Source of the DNA: Nocardioides sp. Root1257
Lineage (GTDB): Bacteria > Actinomycetota > Actinomycetes > Propionibacteriales > Nocardioidaceae
Reading direction: 5' to 3'
NCBI RefSeq assembly: GCF_001425175.1
Contig: NZ_LMDV01000008.1
Coordinates: forward strand, 1,039,494-1,103,493
Length of the DNA stretch: 64,000 nucleotides
The translations under genes and the position numbers were made by a program. The stretch's first letter is position 1; each line of letters starts with the position of its first letter. Positions 34,202 through 42,215 of the stretch are shown here, piece after piece. A model generated the notes under the pieces. It had not been told where the DNA came from. It searched no databases and saw only the letters and a program-made list of their open reading frames with translations.

Positions 34202-35050
34202 TCAGCCGGAGATGCCCAGACGGCCCGCGAGGCGGTCGAGGGAGCCGAGGACCTCGTCCTCGGACTTGTCCGGGACGCCCCAGATCAGCTCGGTGGCGCC
34301 CTGCTCGGCCCAGGTCATCAGGTCCTGCGGGTCGGGCTTGAAGGCGATCAGGATCCGGATCTCGGGAGCGCCGTCGCGGCCGGCGTCGGCCCAGGCGGTC
34401 TTGAGCGCCTCGATCTGGGCGCTGATGTCGGACTGGGTGGGTGTGGTCATCCAGCCGTCGGCGTTGGCGGCGATCCAGGCGAAGGTCTTGGGGCCGCCGC
34501 CGGCGCCGATGATCAGCGGGATGTGGGCCGCCGGCTTGGGGAAGGCCCAGGACGGCCCGAACGACACGAACTCGCCGTCGTACGACGCCTCCTCCTGCGT
34601 CCAGAGCGAGCGCATCGCCTCGACGTACTCCTTGAGCACGGTGCGGCGCTTGGCGGCGGGCACGTGGTGGTCCGAGAGCTCGTCGGTGTTCCAGCCGAAG
34701 CCGGCGCCGATCTCGACCCGGCCGCCGGAGAGGTAGTCGAGCGTGGCGATCTGCTTGGCCAGCGTGATCGGGTCGGACTCGACCGGCAGCGCGACCGCGG
34801 TGGAGAGCTTGATCCGCGACGTCACCTGTGCGGCGGTCGCCAGCGAGACCCACGGGTCGAGGGTGCGCGTGTAGCGGTCGTCGGGCAGCGTCTCGTCGCC
34901 CGTGCCGGGGTGCGCGGCGGTCCGCTTCACCGGGATGTGGGTGTGCTCGGGCACGTAGAACGTGTCGAAGCCCCGCTCCTCCGCGGCCGCAGCGAGAGTG
35001 GCCGGCCGGATGCCGCGGTCGGAGGTGAAGAGGACGAGTCCGTTGCGCAT
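34202..35050 (-). CDS. LLM class F420-dependent oxidoreductase
   Basis: A 282-residue luciferase-like TIM-barrel oxidoreductase. The FDTFYVPEHTHIPVKR start, DPWVSLATAAQVTSRIKLST and GGRVEIGAGFGWNTDEL are typical of the actinobacterial F420-dependent group. The family moves hydride between F420 and small organic substrates; the partner substrate is unknown. fbiC in the same window can supply the coenzyme. The ATG at 35050 is very close to a KstR-type box at 35061-35074, so expression may follow steroid metabolism (inference). Confidence 0.88.
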   Translation of the reverse strand: MRNGLVLFTSDRGIRPATLAAAAEERGFDTFYVPEHTHIPVKRTAAHPGTGDETLPDDRYTRTLDPWVSLATAAQVTSRIKLSTAVALPVESDPITLAKQIATLDYLSGGRVEIGAGFGWNTDELSDHHVPAAKRRTVLKEYVEAMRSLWTQEEASYDGEFVSFGPSWAFPKPAAHIPLIIGAGGGPKTFAWIAANADGWMTTPTQSDISAQIEALKTAWADAGRDGAPEIRILIAFKPDPQDLMTWAEQGATELIWGVPDKSEDEVLGSLDRLAGRLGISG

Positions 35051-35060
35051 GCGCCCACAC

Positions 35061-35074
35061 TAGAACGTGTTCCA
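35061..35074. promoter_or_regulatory. KstR-like operator before the LLM oxidoreductase gene
   Basis: TAGAACGTGTTCCA fits the TNNAACNNGTTNNA consensus that I recall for KstR, the TetR regulator of cholesterol catabolism. It is 11-24 nt upstream of the LLM start codon, where it could block a promoter. No other steroid gene is in the window. Confidence 0.55.
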
Positions 35075-35103
35075 CTTTTCTGGACAGGGTGTCCGGGGTG
35101 GAA

Positions 35104-35193
35104 GAGTTTCATCGGCCGGCCGATGAAACTCACGCCTGGACGATGAAGGTTTGTCGTCCGAGCATGAGAAACGTCGGCCGGCCGATGAAACTC
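35104..35193. repeat. Cluster of three palindromic units upstream of dapE
   Basis: Unit 1 (35104-35131) is a perfect 28-bp palindrome with the 14-bp arm GAGTTTCATCGGCC. Unit 2 (35138-35159) has GGACGA/TCGTCC arms around a 10-nt loop. Unit 3 (35168-35193) repeats the right 20 bp of unit 1 exactly (35112-35131 equals 35174-35193, 62 bp apart), with a changed left arm. It lies between the divergent LLM and dapE genes, 50-140 bp before the dapE start. It could be multiple operator sites or a repeat element. Confidence 0.75.
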
Positions 35194-35244
35194 CCGTCCC
35201 GACCAAGCCGCCTCCGCGCAGGCCGGGCTGGTTGGATGGACACC

Positions 35245-36306
35245 GTGACGACCCTCGACCTGACGACCGACGTCGTGTCGCTGACCCGGCAGCTCGTCGA
35301 CATCGAGTCCGTGAGCCTGCACGAGCAGGAGATCGCGGACGCCGTCGAGGTCGCGCTGCGGGGGCTCGGGCACCTCGAGGTCACCCGGCACGGCAACAAC
35401 GTCGTCGCCCGTACCGACCTCGGTCGGTCCGAGCGCGTCCTCATCGCCGGGCACCTCGACACCGTCCCGCTCAACGACAACCTGCCCTCCCGGTTGGCCG
35501 AAGGCGTCCTGCACGGTCTCGGCAGCTGCGACATGAAGGGTGGCGACGCGGTCATGCTGCGCATCGCCGGGACGGTGCCCGAGCCCAACCGCGACCTGAC
35601 CTTCGTCTTCTACGAGGCCGAGGAGATCGCGGCCGTCCACAACGGCCTGCGCAAGCTCGTCGAGTCCGACCCCGCGCTGCTGGAGGCCGACTTCGCGATC
35701 CTGATGGAGCCGTCCAACGCCGGCGTCGAGGCTGGCTGCCAGGGCACGCTCCGGGTGGAGGTGCGCACGACCGGCGAGCGCGCCCACAGCGCCCGCTCGT
35801 GGATGGGCTCCAACGCGATCCACAAGGCCGGGGCCGTGCTCCGCCTGCTCGACGACTACGAGCCGCGCCGGCCGGTCATCGACGGGCTGGAGTACCACGA
35901 GGGCCTGAACGCGGTGTTCGTCCGCGGCGGCGTCGCCGGCAACGTGGTGCCCGACGAGTGCGTCGTCGAGGTCAACTACCGCTTCGCGCCGGACCGCTCC
36001 GAGGCCGAGGCCGAGTCGTTCGCCCGCGAGTTCTTCGAGGGGTACGACGTGAGCGTCACCGACTCCGCGCCGGGAGCGCTGCCCGGGCTCGACCGGCCGG
36101 CCGCGAGGGACTTCCTCGCCGTCGTCGGCGGGGAGCCGGCGCCGAAGTTCGGCTGGACCGACGTCGCGCGCTTCTCCGCCCTCGGCGTACCCGCCGTGAA
36201 CTTCGGACCCGGCGACCCGTTGCTCGCCCACAAGCAGGAGGAGCGCGTGCCCGTGGCCGACATCGAGCGTTGCGAGAACGTCCTGAGGGAGTGGCTCACC
36301 GCATGA
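35245..36306 (+). CDS. dapE: Succinyl-diaminopimelate desuccinylase
   Basis: M20 family zinc hydrolase that removes succinate from N-succinyl-L,L-diaminopimelate, the step after DapC. The 353 residues include the metal-ligand blocks GHLDTVPLND (His/Asp), LGSCDMKGGDAV (bridging Asp), EAEEIA (catalytic Glu and ligand Glu), the dimerisation domain and a C-terminal LLAHKQEE with the last His. GTG 35245 is chosen because TTGGAT lies 7 nt upstream (35232-35237); ATG 35236 is possible. The next gene starts inside its stop codon (ATGA). Confidence 0.94.
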   Translation: MTTLDLTTDVVSLTRQLVDIESVSLHEQEIADAVEVALRGLGHLEVTRHGNNVVARTDLGRSERVLIAGHLDTVPLNDNLPSRLAEGVLHGLGSCDMKGGDAVMLRIAGTVPEPNRDLTFVFYEAEEIAAVHNGLRKLVESDPALLEADFAILMEPSNAGVEAGCQGTLRVEVRTTGERAHSARSWMGSNAIHKAGAVLRLLDDYEPRRPVIDGLEYHEGLNAVFVRGGVAGNVVPDECVVEVNYRFAPDRSEAEAESFAREFFEGYDVSVTDSAPGALPGLDRPAARDFLAVVGGEPAPKFGWTDVARFSALGVPAVNFGPGDPLLAHKQEERVPVADIERCENVLREWLTA

Positions 36307-37034
36307 GAGCGAAGTTCAAGGGTCCGATCATCCAGCGCCGCAACCAGGTCGACCAGGGCACCACCGACCAGCGGCTGCTCGACTCGCGCGGCCAGACCGA
36401 CTGGGTGCACACCGACCCCTGGCGGGTGCTGCGGATGCAGGCGGAGTTCGTGGAGGGCTTCGGCGCCTTCGCCGAGCTCGGCCCGGCGATCGCCGTCTTC
36501 GGCTCCGCGCGAACGCCCACCGACAGTCCCTGGTACGCCGCGGGGGAGGTCGCCGGCCGTCGCCTCGTCGAGGAGGGCTTCGCGGTGATCACGGGCGGCG
36601 GCCCGGGCGCGATGGAGGCCGCCAACAAGGGAGCCTGCGAGGCCGGCGGCGTGAGCGTGGGCCTCGGCATCGAGCTGCCGTGGGAGTCCGGCCTCAACGA
36701 GTGGGTCGACGTCGGCGTGAACTTCCGCTACTTCTTCGCCCGCAAGACCATGTTCGTGAAGTACTCCCAGGGCTTCATCGTGCTGCCCGGCGGCGTCGGC
36801 ACCCTCGACGAGCTGTTCGAGGCGCTGACACTGGTCCAGACCGGCAAGATCACCGACTTCCCGATCGTGCTGGTGGGCTCGGCGTACTGGCAGGGGCTCC
36901 TCGACTGGATGCGCGACACCTCCCTGGCCAACGGCACGATCAGCCAGGTCGACCTCGACCGCCTGATCCTCACCGACGACGTCGACGAGGCCGTCGCACT
37001 GATGGTCGCAGCGAGGAAGGCGCACCGGTCGTGA
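36303..37034 (+). CDS. LOG family protein (TIGR00730, cytokinin riboside monophosphate phosphoribohydrolase-like)
   Basis: A 243-residue Rossmann-like protein with VITGGGPGAMEAANKGA (GGGxGxM motif, about residues 97-113) and LPGGVGTLDELFEALT (PGGxGT motif, about 165-179). LOG enzymes split nucleoside monophosphates into base and ribose 5-phosphate. The N-terminus (FKGPIIQRRNQVDQGTTDQR) is an extension seen in the actinobacterial branch beside dapE. It is coupled to dapE by an ATGA overlap. Confidence 0.93.
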   Translation: MRAKFKGPIIQRRNQVDQGTTDQRLLDSRGQTDWVHTDPWRVLRMQAEFVEGFGAFAELGPAIAVFGSARTPTDSPWYAAGEVAGRRLVEEGFAVITGGGPGAMEAANKGACEAGGVSVGLGIELPWESGLNEWVDVGVNFRYFFARKTMFVKYSQGFIVLPGGVGTLDELFEALTLVQTGKITDFPIVLVGSAYWQGLLDWMRDTSLANGTISQVDLDRLILTDDVDEAVALMVAARKAHRS

Positions 37035-37348
37035 TGTGGTTCTTCGCCGTCCTGGTGGTGCTCGCCCTCGGTGGGGTGGCCCTGCTGGCCGCGGGCCGGG
37101 GCACCCCGATGGCCGAGGTGTACGACGACCGGCCCGACTCCAGCGTGCCCGCGACCGGGCCGCTCGCGGCCGACGACATCCGGCGGGTCCGCTTCTCGCT
37201 GGCCTTCCGCGGCTACCGGATGTCGGAGGTCGACGCCCTGCTCGACCGGCTCGCCCAGGAGCGTGACGAACCGGCTCCCGGGGGGCTGCCGGAGGCGGCC
37301 CCGGAGCCTGCTCCGGACCCGCTGCGTGGCGACGACCACACCGGGTAG
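37034..37348 (+). CDS. DivIVA domain-containing small membrane protein
   Basis: A 104-residue protein with one N-terminal transmembrane helix (WFFAVLVVLALGGVALLAAG) and a short DivIVA-type segment, ADDIRRVRFSLAFRGYRMSE then VDALLDRLAQERD (about residues 46-78), which may bind other DivIVA-type septal or polar proteins. Its C-terminus is Pro/Ala-rich. The ATG at 37034 overlaps the previous stop (GTGATG); GTG 37031 is an equally good start. Operon with dapE and the LOG gene. Confidence 0.85.
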   Translation: MWFFAVLVVLALGGVALLAAGRGTPMAEVYDDRPDSSVPATGPLAADDIRRVRFSLAFRGYRMSEVDALLDRLAQERDEPAPGGLPEAAPEPAPDPLRGDDHTG

Positions 37349-37363
37349 GGCACACTCGCACCC

Positions 37364-37789
37364 GTGTCGACCGAGGTGATCGTCTACGTCCTCACCGCGC
37401 TGGCTGCTGTCGTCGTGGTGCTGACCCGGCTGCGGCTGGGCCGCGAGAGCGGGGGTGCGGGACGCCTGAACATGGGCCCCGGCCTCGTCAACCTGCACAC
37501 GATCGCCGGGTCGCTGGCCCTCGTGTCGTGGGTCGTCTTCCTGGTCGCCCCCGACGACACGTTCGTCGGCAGCTCGACCTTCGGGGTGCTCTCGCTGGCG
37601 TGCTGGTGGATCACGGTCTTCGCCGGCCTGCTGATCCTGGTCCGCTGGCGCCGGCCGCGCGGTCGCCACGCCTCGGCGGGCAGCGCGGACTCCTGGTCCG
37701 ACGGTCCCGGGCTGTCGATCCTGGCGCACGTCGGCATGCTCGTCGGGGTCTGCGTCTTCACCTGGGCCTACCTCAAGACCTACGTCTGA
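37364..37789 (+). CDS. Four-helix integral membrane protein
   Basis: A 141-residue protein with about four hydrophobic segments (VIVYVLTALAAVVVVLTRL, NLHTIAGSLALVSWVVFLVA, LACWWITVFAGLLILV, LAHVGMLVGVCVFTWAYL). No family named. GTG 37364 is 16 nt after the DivIVA-domain gene, so it may be the last gene of the dapE group. Confidence 0.75.
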   Translation: MSTEVIVYVLTALAAVVVVLTRLRLGRESGGAGRLNMGPGLVNLHTIAGSLALVSWVVFLVAPDDTFVGSSTFGVLSLACWWITVFAGLLILVRWRRPRGRHASAGSADSWSDGPGLSILAHVGMLVGVCVFTWAYLKTYV

Positions 37790-37812
37790 CCCGGTGTGAC
37801 AGGGTGCGGGGC

Positions 37813-38574
37813 ATGCGTCTCGGGACCCTCCTCACCGCCGCCGCCACCCTCGTCGCCGGATCGCTGCTCGCGACCCCGACCGTCGCGCCGTCGTACGCCG
37901 GGCCCGCCCCGGTCGATCGTCCGGCCGTCGTCGAGCGGGTGGTGATCGGGCACTCGGTCCGGGGCCGTCCCATCACCGCGTGGCACCTCGGCGAGCCGGG
38001 CAAGCGGCGGGTGCTGCTCATGGCCACCATGCACGGCGACGAGGGCAAGCCGCGCCAGATCCTCACGACGCTGCGCGACGGGCGGCCGATCCGCGGCATC
38101 GACCTGTGGGTCGTGCCGGTCTACAACCCCGACGGCCTGGCCCGCGGCACCCGCAAGAACGCCCACGGCGTCGACCTCAACCGCAACTTCCCCTACCGCT
38201 GGGCCGACCTCGACGGCTCCTACGAGTCCGGTCCGCGCGCGGCGTCCGAGCCCGAGACCCGGGCGATGATGACGTTCCTCCGCAAGATCAGGCCCGCGCG
38301 GATCATCAGCTTCCACCAGCCGCTGTACGGCGTCGACACGGACACCAAGGACCGCGGGTTCTCCACCCGGGTGGCGCGCGCGCTCGACCTGCCCCGCAAG
38401 TCGTTCACCTGCGGCGGGGTCTGCCACGGCACGATGACCGGCTGGTTCAACAGCCGCTTCGGCGGCTCGGCCGTCACCGTCGAGTACGGCTACCGTCCGG
38501 CCGGCCGGACGCTGACCGGGCGGGCGCCGAGCCGGCTGCTGCAGCTCTTCGGCGCCCACCGGGCAGGTCGCTAG
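37813..38574 (+). CDS. Secreted M14 family zinc carboxypeptidase
   Basis: A 253-residue M14 family peptidase with a signal peptide (MRLGTLLTAAATLVAGSLLA, cleavage probably after SYA). Zinc and catalytic motifs are MATMHGDEG (HxxE, about residues 73-76), HGVDLNRNFPYRW (NR motif) and ISFHQPLYGVD (third zinc His); a likely catalytic Glu is in TVEYGYRP. The Cys pair CGGVC may form a disulfide outside the cell. M14 members of this kind cut peptides or peptidoglycan stems; which is not clear. Confidence 0.88.
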   Translation: MRLGTLLTAAATLVAGSLLATPTVAPSYAGPAPVDRPAVVERVVIGHSVRGRPITAWHLGEPGKRRVLLMATMHGDEGKPRQILTTLRDGRPIRGIDLWVVPVYNPDGLARGTRKNAHGVDLNRNFPYRWADLDGSYESGPRAASEPETRAMMTFLRKIRPARIISFHQPLYGVDTDTKDRGFSTRVARALDLPRKSFTCGGVCHGTMTGWFNSRFGGSAVTVEYGYRPAGRTLTGRAPSRLLQLFGAHRAGR

Positions 38575-38576
38575 CC

Positions 38577-39371
38577 CTACCGCCCCTCGAAGGTCGGCTT
38601 CTCCTTCGCGACGAACGCAGCGACCGCGGCCCGGTGGTCGGCGGTCGCGCCCGTCTTGGTCATCATCGCGCTCTCGAACTCCAGCGCCTCCTCGAAGGAG
38701 TGGCCGGCGGCGTACGCGACGGACTGCCGCATCGCGCCGAGCGCGACCGTCGGGCCGGCCGCGAGTCGGGCGGCCAGCGCGCCGACCTCGGCCGCGAGCT
38801 CGTCGGCCGGGACGACCTTGGTCGCGAGCCCGAGCTCGAGCGCGTCGGCGGCGCTGATCGTGCGGGGGAGGTAGAGCAGCTCGATCGCCTTGGCGCGGCC
38901 GACCAGCTGCTGGAGGTGGTAGCTGGCGCCCGTGTCGCAGGAGAGGGCGACGTTGGCGAAGGCGAGGTTGAAGCCGGCGGTGTCCGCGACGATCCGCAGG
39001 TCACAGGCGAAGGCGAGGCTGGAGCCGGCGCCGGCCGCGACGCCGTTGACCGCGGCGATCACCGGCTTGGCCATGCCGGCCAGCGCCGTCACCGTCGGGT
39101 TGTAGTGCTCGTCGACGGTCGTGAAGAGCGCGTCGCTGCCGCCGTTCTCGAGCAGCTCGATGTGCTCCTTGAGGTCCTGCCCGGTGCAGAACGCCTTGCC
39201 GGTGCCGGTCAGCACCACGCAGCGCACCTCGGGGTCGTCCGCGACCTGCCGGATCGTGTCGCGCAGCAGCACCTTGGTCTCGATGTTGAGGCTGTTGTAG
39301 GCCTCGGGACGGTTCAGCGTGATGGTGGCGACGCCGTCAGTGACGTCGAGCAGCACGGGGGAGTCGGTCAT
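38577..39371 (-). CDS. Enoyl-CoA hydratase/isomerase (crotonase family)
   Basis: A 264-residue crotonase-fold protein with VLTGTGKAFCTGQDLKEH (first oxyanion loop) and NGVAAGAGSSLAFACDLRIV (second oxyanion loop with GAGSS), then NLAFANVALSCDTGASYHL. The Asp in the third loop position (SCDTGASY) fits PaaG-type isomerases. It sits 21 nt after a PaaX-family regulator on the same strand, which suggests a role in phenylacetyl-CoA or related degradation; the rest of a paa cluster is absent. Confidence 0.9.
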   Translation of the reverse strand: MTDSPVLLDVTDGVATITLNRPEAYNSLNIETKVLLRDTIRQVADDPEVRCVVLTGTGKAFCTGQDLKEHIELLENGGSDALFTTVDEHYNPTVTALAGMAKPVIAAVNGVAAGAGSSLAFACDLRIVADTAGFNLAFANVALSCDTGASYHLQQLVGRAKAIELLYLPRTISAADALELGLATKVVPADELAAEVGALAARLAAGPTVALGAMRQSVAYAAGHSFEEALEFESAMMTKTGATADHRAAVAAFVAKEKPTFEGR

Positions 39372-39392
39372 GCGTGCATCCTGTCAGGCCGA

Positions 39393-40169
39393 TCAGGCAC
39401 CCAGGCAGCGGGCGACGAACCGGTCGGTGCCGGGCTTGAGCCGGGTCGCCGCGGACGCGAACAGGGCAGCGGCGTCGCGGCCCGGCCAGTCGTCCGGGAG
39501 CAGCGCGTCCGGCAGACCCGGGTCGGCGAAGAGGAACTTGCGCCACTCGTGCACGAGGTGGAAGCGGGCGGCGAAGGCGGCCTCGTCCTCGTCGTCGTGG
39601 GCGTCGAGGTGGCGCACGACCAGGCCGTCGGCCGACTCCAGCCAGCCGTCGTACGACGAGCGCAGCCGGCTCAGGTCCCACGCGCTGGTCGGCTCGGGGT
39701 CGAAGCCGTCGGCCCACGCGGTCCGGGCGGTGGCGCCGGCCCGCGCGAGGACCGACTCGAGCTCGGTCCGGCGGAACGGGCTCACCCAGACGTTGTCGGC
39801 GAGCTCGGCGTAGCCGACGAAGGCGAGGTCGGCGCGCAGCCGGGTCCGGACCGGCCGAGCGGCCGGGGGGTCGACGAAGGCGACGTGCCAGCGCCCGTCC
39901 CACGTCGGCAGGTGCCGGCGGTAGACCCGGTCGCCGGCCTCGTCGAGGCGACGGTTGGCCTGGTCGGTGGTGCGGTAGCCACGCCCTCCGCTGAGCTGGA
40001 CCGGTTCGAGCCAGCCCTGCATCACCATCCGGGAGATCGCGGTCCGGACCGCGGGGGCGGCGATGCCGACTGGGTCCAGCATCCGCACGACGGCGGCCAC
40101 CGGTGCCTCGCTGCCGCGGGCGCGCAGGTGGTCGCCGTACACGTCGAAGAGTGCCGAGCGGGCCTGCAT
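39393..40169 (-). CDS. PaaX family transcriptional regulator
   Basis: A 258-residue regulator with the PaaX layout: an N-terminal winged helix (YGDHLRARGSEAPVAAVVRM, AVRTAISRMVMQGWLEPV), a central domain (GRGYRTTDQANRRLDEAGDR) and the PaaX C-terminal region (DLSRLRSSYDGWLE). PaaX senses phenylacetyl-CoA and represses aromatic degradation (family knowledge). ATG 40169. The adjacent crotonase-family gene is the obvious target. Confidence 0.9.
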   Translation of the reverse strand: MQARSALFDVYGDHLRARGSEAPVAAVVRMLDPVGIAAPAVRTAISRMVMQGWLEPVQLSGGRGYRTTDQANRRLDEAGDRVYRRHLPTWDGRWHVAFVDPPAARPVRTRLRADLAFVGYAELADNVWVSPFRRTELESVLARAGATARTAWADGFDPEPTSAWDLSRLRSSYDGWLESADGLVVRHLDAHDDEDEAAFAARFHLVHEWRKFLFADPGLPDALLPDDWPGRDAAALFASAATRLKPGTDRFVARCLGA

Positions 40170-40224
40170 GCGCTGAGTCTGCCAGCCGCGGCCGGATGAC
40201 CCGCGGTGCACCGAGCATGTCCCA

Positions 40225-40384
40225 GGGCGCGTCTCCCCATTCGTGGCCTGCTGCGCGTCGCCCATCACGCGCGCTGGCTTCGTTGCCGTTCGCTCGACGT
40301 GCCGCTGGCACGCCTTCGCTCCGGCGCCTTGCCATCGCACGCGCTGGACAACGCTCGCGACGACCAGAATGGGGACATGCGCCC
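40225..40384. mobile_element. 160-bp MITE-like element with terminal inverted repeats
   Basis: Left end 40225-40242 (GGGCGCGTCTCCCCATTC) and right end 40367-40384 (GAATGGGGACATGCGCCC) are inverted repeats matching at 16 of 18 positions. The inside has no ORF. It lies in the 40170-40491 gap between the PaaX gene and the DUF3117 gene, the largest non-coding stretch of the region. Terminal repeats, small size and lack of coding potential suggest a non-autonomous element or a conserved repeat; I could not identify target-site duplications. Around 40413-40418, GATAAT may be the -10 for the downstream genes. Confidence 0.5.
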
Positions 40385-40491
40385 TAGTGCTCCACGTCAC
40401 CGCCTCATAGGGGATAATGGTGCGTGCACATGGCGCAGCGGGCTCGCTCGGAGGCTCGTTCGGCCCCTGACAGGCGAAGGAAGGTGCGCGG

Positions 40492-40659
40492 ATGGCGGCG
40501 ATGAAGCCGCGGACGGGCGACGGTCCGCTGGAGGTCACCAAGGAGGGACGCGGCATCGTGATGCGCGTCCCGCTCGAAGGCGGTGGCCGCCTCGTTGTCG
40601 AACTCAACGCCGAGGAGGCCGGTGCTCTCGGGGATGCCCTCAAGGACGTCGTCGGCTGA
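40492..40659 (+). CDS. DUF3117 domain-containing small protein
   Basis: A 55-residue protein starting MAAMKPRTGDGPLEVTKEGR and ending GALGDALKDVVG. This near-invariant DUF3117 protein occurs in most actinobacteria; function unknown. AAGGAAGG lies about 9 nt before the ATG. Stop is 4 nt before the pepA start, so the two are probably co-transcribed. Confidence 0.93.
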   Translation: MAAMKPRTGDGPLEVTKEGRGIVMRVPLEGGGRLVVELNAEEAGALGDALKDVVG

Positions 40660-40663
40660 CGCC

Positions 40664-42211
40664 GTGTCGGCCCCGAAGCTCCAACTTCCGAGACAGGTCT
40701 CACCCCCCGACTTCGCGCTGAGCGCGACACCGCCCCACGGTGTCGTCGGCGTCGAGGTGGTGGCACTGCCGGTCCTCCCGGGCGAGGACGGCACCGCGCC
40801 GCTGCTGGGTCCGGGTGCGGCCGAGCTCGCGGACCTGCTGGACGTCGACCTGGTCGGCGTCCTCGAGGTCGCTGGCGCGACCGGGCGCGCCGGTGAGGTC
40901 ACGAGCATCCCGGTGCCCCAGGGCACCGCGGACAACGCCGACCTCGGCCTGGTGCTGCTGGTCGGGGTGGGCGCGCAGCGCGGACAGGACTTCCGCCGCG
41001 CGGGCGCCGCGCTGGCGCGAGCGGTCCGCGACCGCGCCTCGGTGGCGACCACGATCCCCGCGATCGCGCCCGACGAGGCGCTGACGCCGTTCGTGGTCGG
41101 CACCATGCTCGGCTCGTTCGGGTTCCAGTGGCGCTCCGGTCCGCCGGAGCACCAGCCGGTCGCCCAGGTGGTGCTCGCCGACCTGTCGCCCGACCTCCAG
41201 CCGGTGCTGGTGCGCGCGGTCGCCGTCGGCGGCGCGGGCTGGCGCTCACGGATGCTGGCGACGGTCCCCGCCAACCTGAAGAACCCGCCGTGGCTCGCCG
41301 ACCAGGCGCGTGCGGTCGCCGCCGAGCACGGGCTCGACATCACCGTGTGGGACGAGCAGCAGCTCGCCGACGGCGGCTTCGGGGGGATCCTGACGATCGG
41401 CCAGGCGTCGGCGACGCCGCCGCGCCTGATCCGCCTCGACTACGCGCCGCCCAAGGCCGGACGGCGTACGCCGACGGTCGCGCTCGTGGGCAAGGGCATC
41501 ACCTTCGACACCGGCGGGCTCTCGATCAAGCCGGGCGAGGCGATGGTCAACATGAAGCGCGACATGACGGGCGGGGCGGTCGTCCTGTCGACGATGGCCG
41601 CGCTCGCCGCGGTCGGCTGCCCGGTCCGGGTGGTCGGGCTGATCGCCGCGGCCGAGAACGCGATCGGCGGCAACGCCGTACGCCCCGGCGACGTCGTGCG
41701 CCACTACGGCGGCCGCACCACCGAGGTCACCAACACCGACGCCGAGGGGCGGGTCGTGCTCGCCGATGCGCTCGCGTACGCCGTCGCCGAGGTCGAGCCG
41801 GACGTCATCGTCGACGTCGCGACCCTCACCGGGGCGATGAAGGTCGCGCTCGGGCAGCAGGTGGGCGGCTTCTTCGCCAACGACGACGTGCTCGCGGGCC
41901 TGCTCGCGGCGGCCGCGGAGACCGCCGGCGAGCCGCTGTGGCGGTTCCCGCTGAGCGACTCCTACGAGGCCAAGCTGAGCTCGACGGTCGCCGACGCCGA
42001 CAACGGGGCCGGCGGACCGGGTGCGATCACCGCGGCGCTCTTCCTCCAGCACTTCGTGGGGGAGATCCCGTGGGCGCACCTCGACGTCGCGTCGGTGGGC
42101 GATGCCCCGGAGGAGTCCTACGAGTGGACGACCGGACCGACCGGCTTCGGGGCGCGAGCGCTGCTGGAGTGGCTGGGCTCGGCGGAGCCGCTGGCCGGGA
42201 TCGGGAGCTAG
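40664..42211 (+). CDS. pepA: Leucyl aminopeptidase
   Basis: M17 family dimanganese/dizinc peptidase that removes N-terminal residues from peptides in the cytoplasm. The 515 residues include the family core VALVGKGITFDTGGLSIKPG (metal ligands Lys and Asp), NMKRDMTGGA, AENAIGGNAVRPGDVVRHYG and NTDAEGRVVLADAL, which is the M17 signature block, then DVATLTGAM. GTG 40664 (VSAPKLQLP) follows the DUF3117 stop closely; longer starts would overlap that gene. Confidence 0.95.
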   Translation: MSAPKLQLPRQVSPPDFALSATPPHGVVGVEVVALPVLPGEDGTAPLLGPGAAELADLLDVDLVGVLEVAGATGRAGEVTSIPVPQGTADNADLGLVLLVGVGAQRGQDFRRAGAALARAVRDRASVATTIPAIAPDEALTPFVVGTMLGSFGFQWRSGPPEHQPVAQVVLADLSPDLQPVLVRAVAVGGAGWRSRMLATVPANLKNPPWLADQARAVAAEHGLDITVWDEQQLADGGFGGILTIGQASATPPRLIRLDYAPPKAGRRTPTVALVGKGITFDTGGLSIKPGEAMVNMKRDMTGGAVVLSTMAALAAVGCPVRVVGLIAAAENAIGGNAVRPGDVVRHYGGRTTEVTNTDAEGRVVLADALAYAVAEVEPDVIVDVATLTGAMKVALGQQVGGFFANDDVLAGLLAAAAETAGEPLWRFPLSDSYEAKLSSTVADADNGAGGPGAITAALFLQHFVGEIPWAHLDVASVGDAPEESYEWTTGPTGFGARALLEWLGSAEPLAGIGS

Positions 42212-42215
42212 GACA

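Noticed and set aside
35104-35193. Possible CRISPR array
   Set aside because: Repeats are palindromic, few, unequal and not separated by uniform unique spacers; no cas gene is in the window.
40206-40721. 171-codon frame across the PaaX-DUF3117 gap
   Set aside because: It crosses the terminal-repeat element and the DUF3117 gene out of frame, with no motif or ribosome site.
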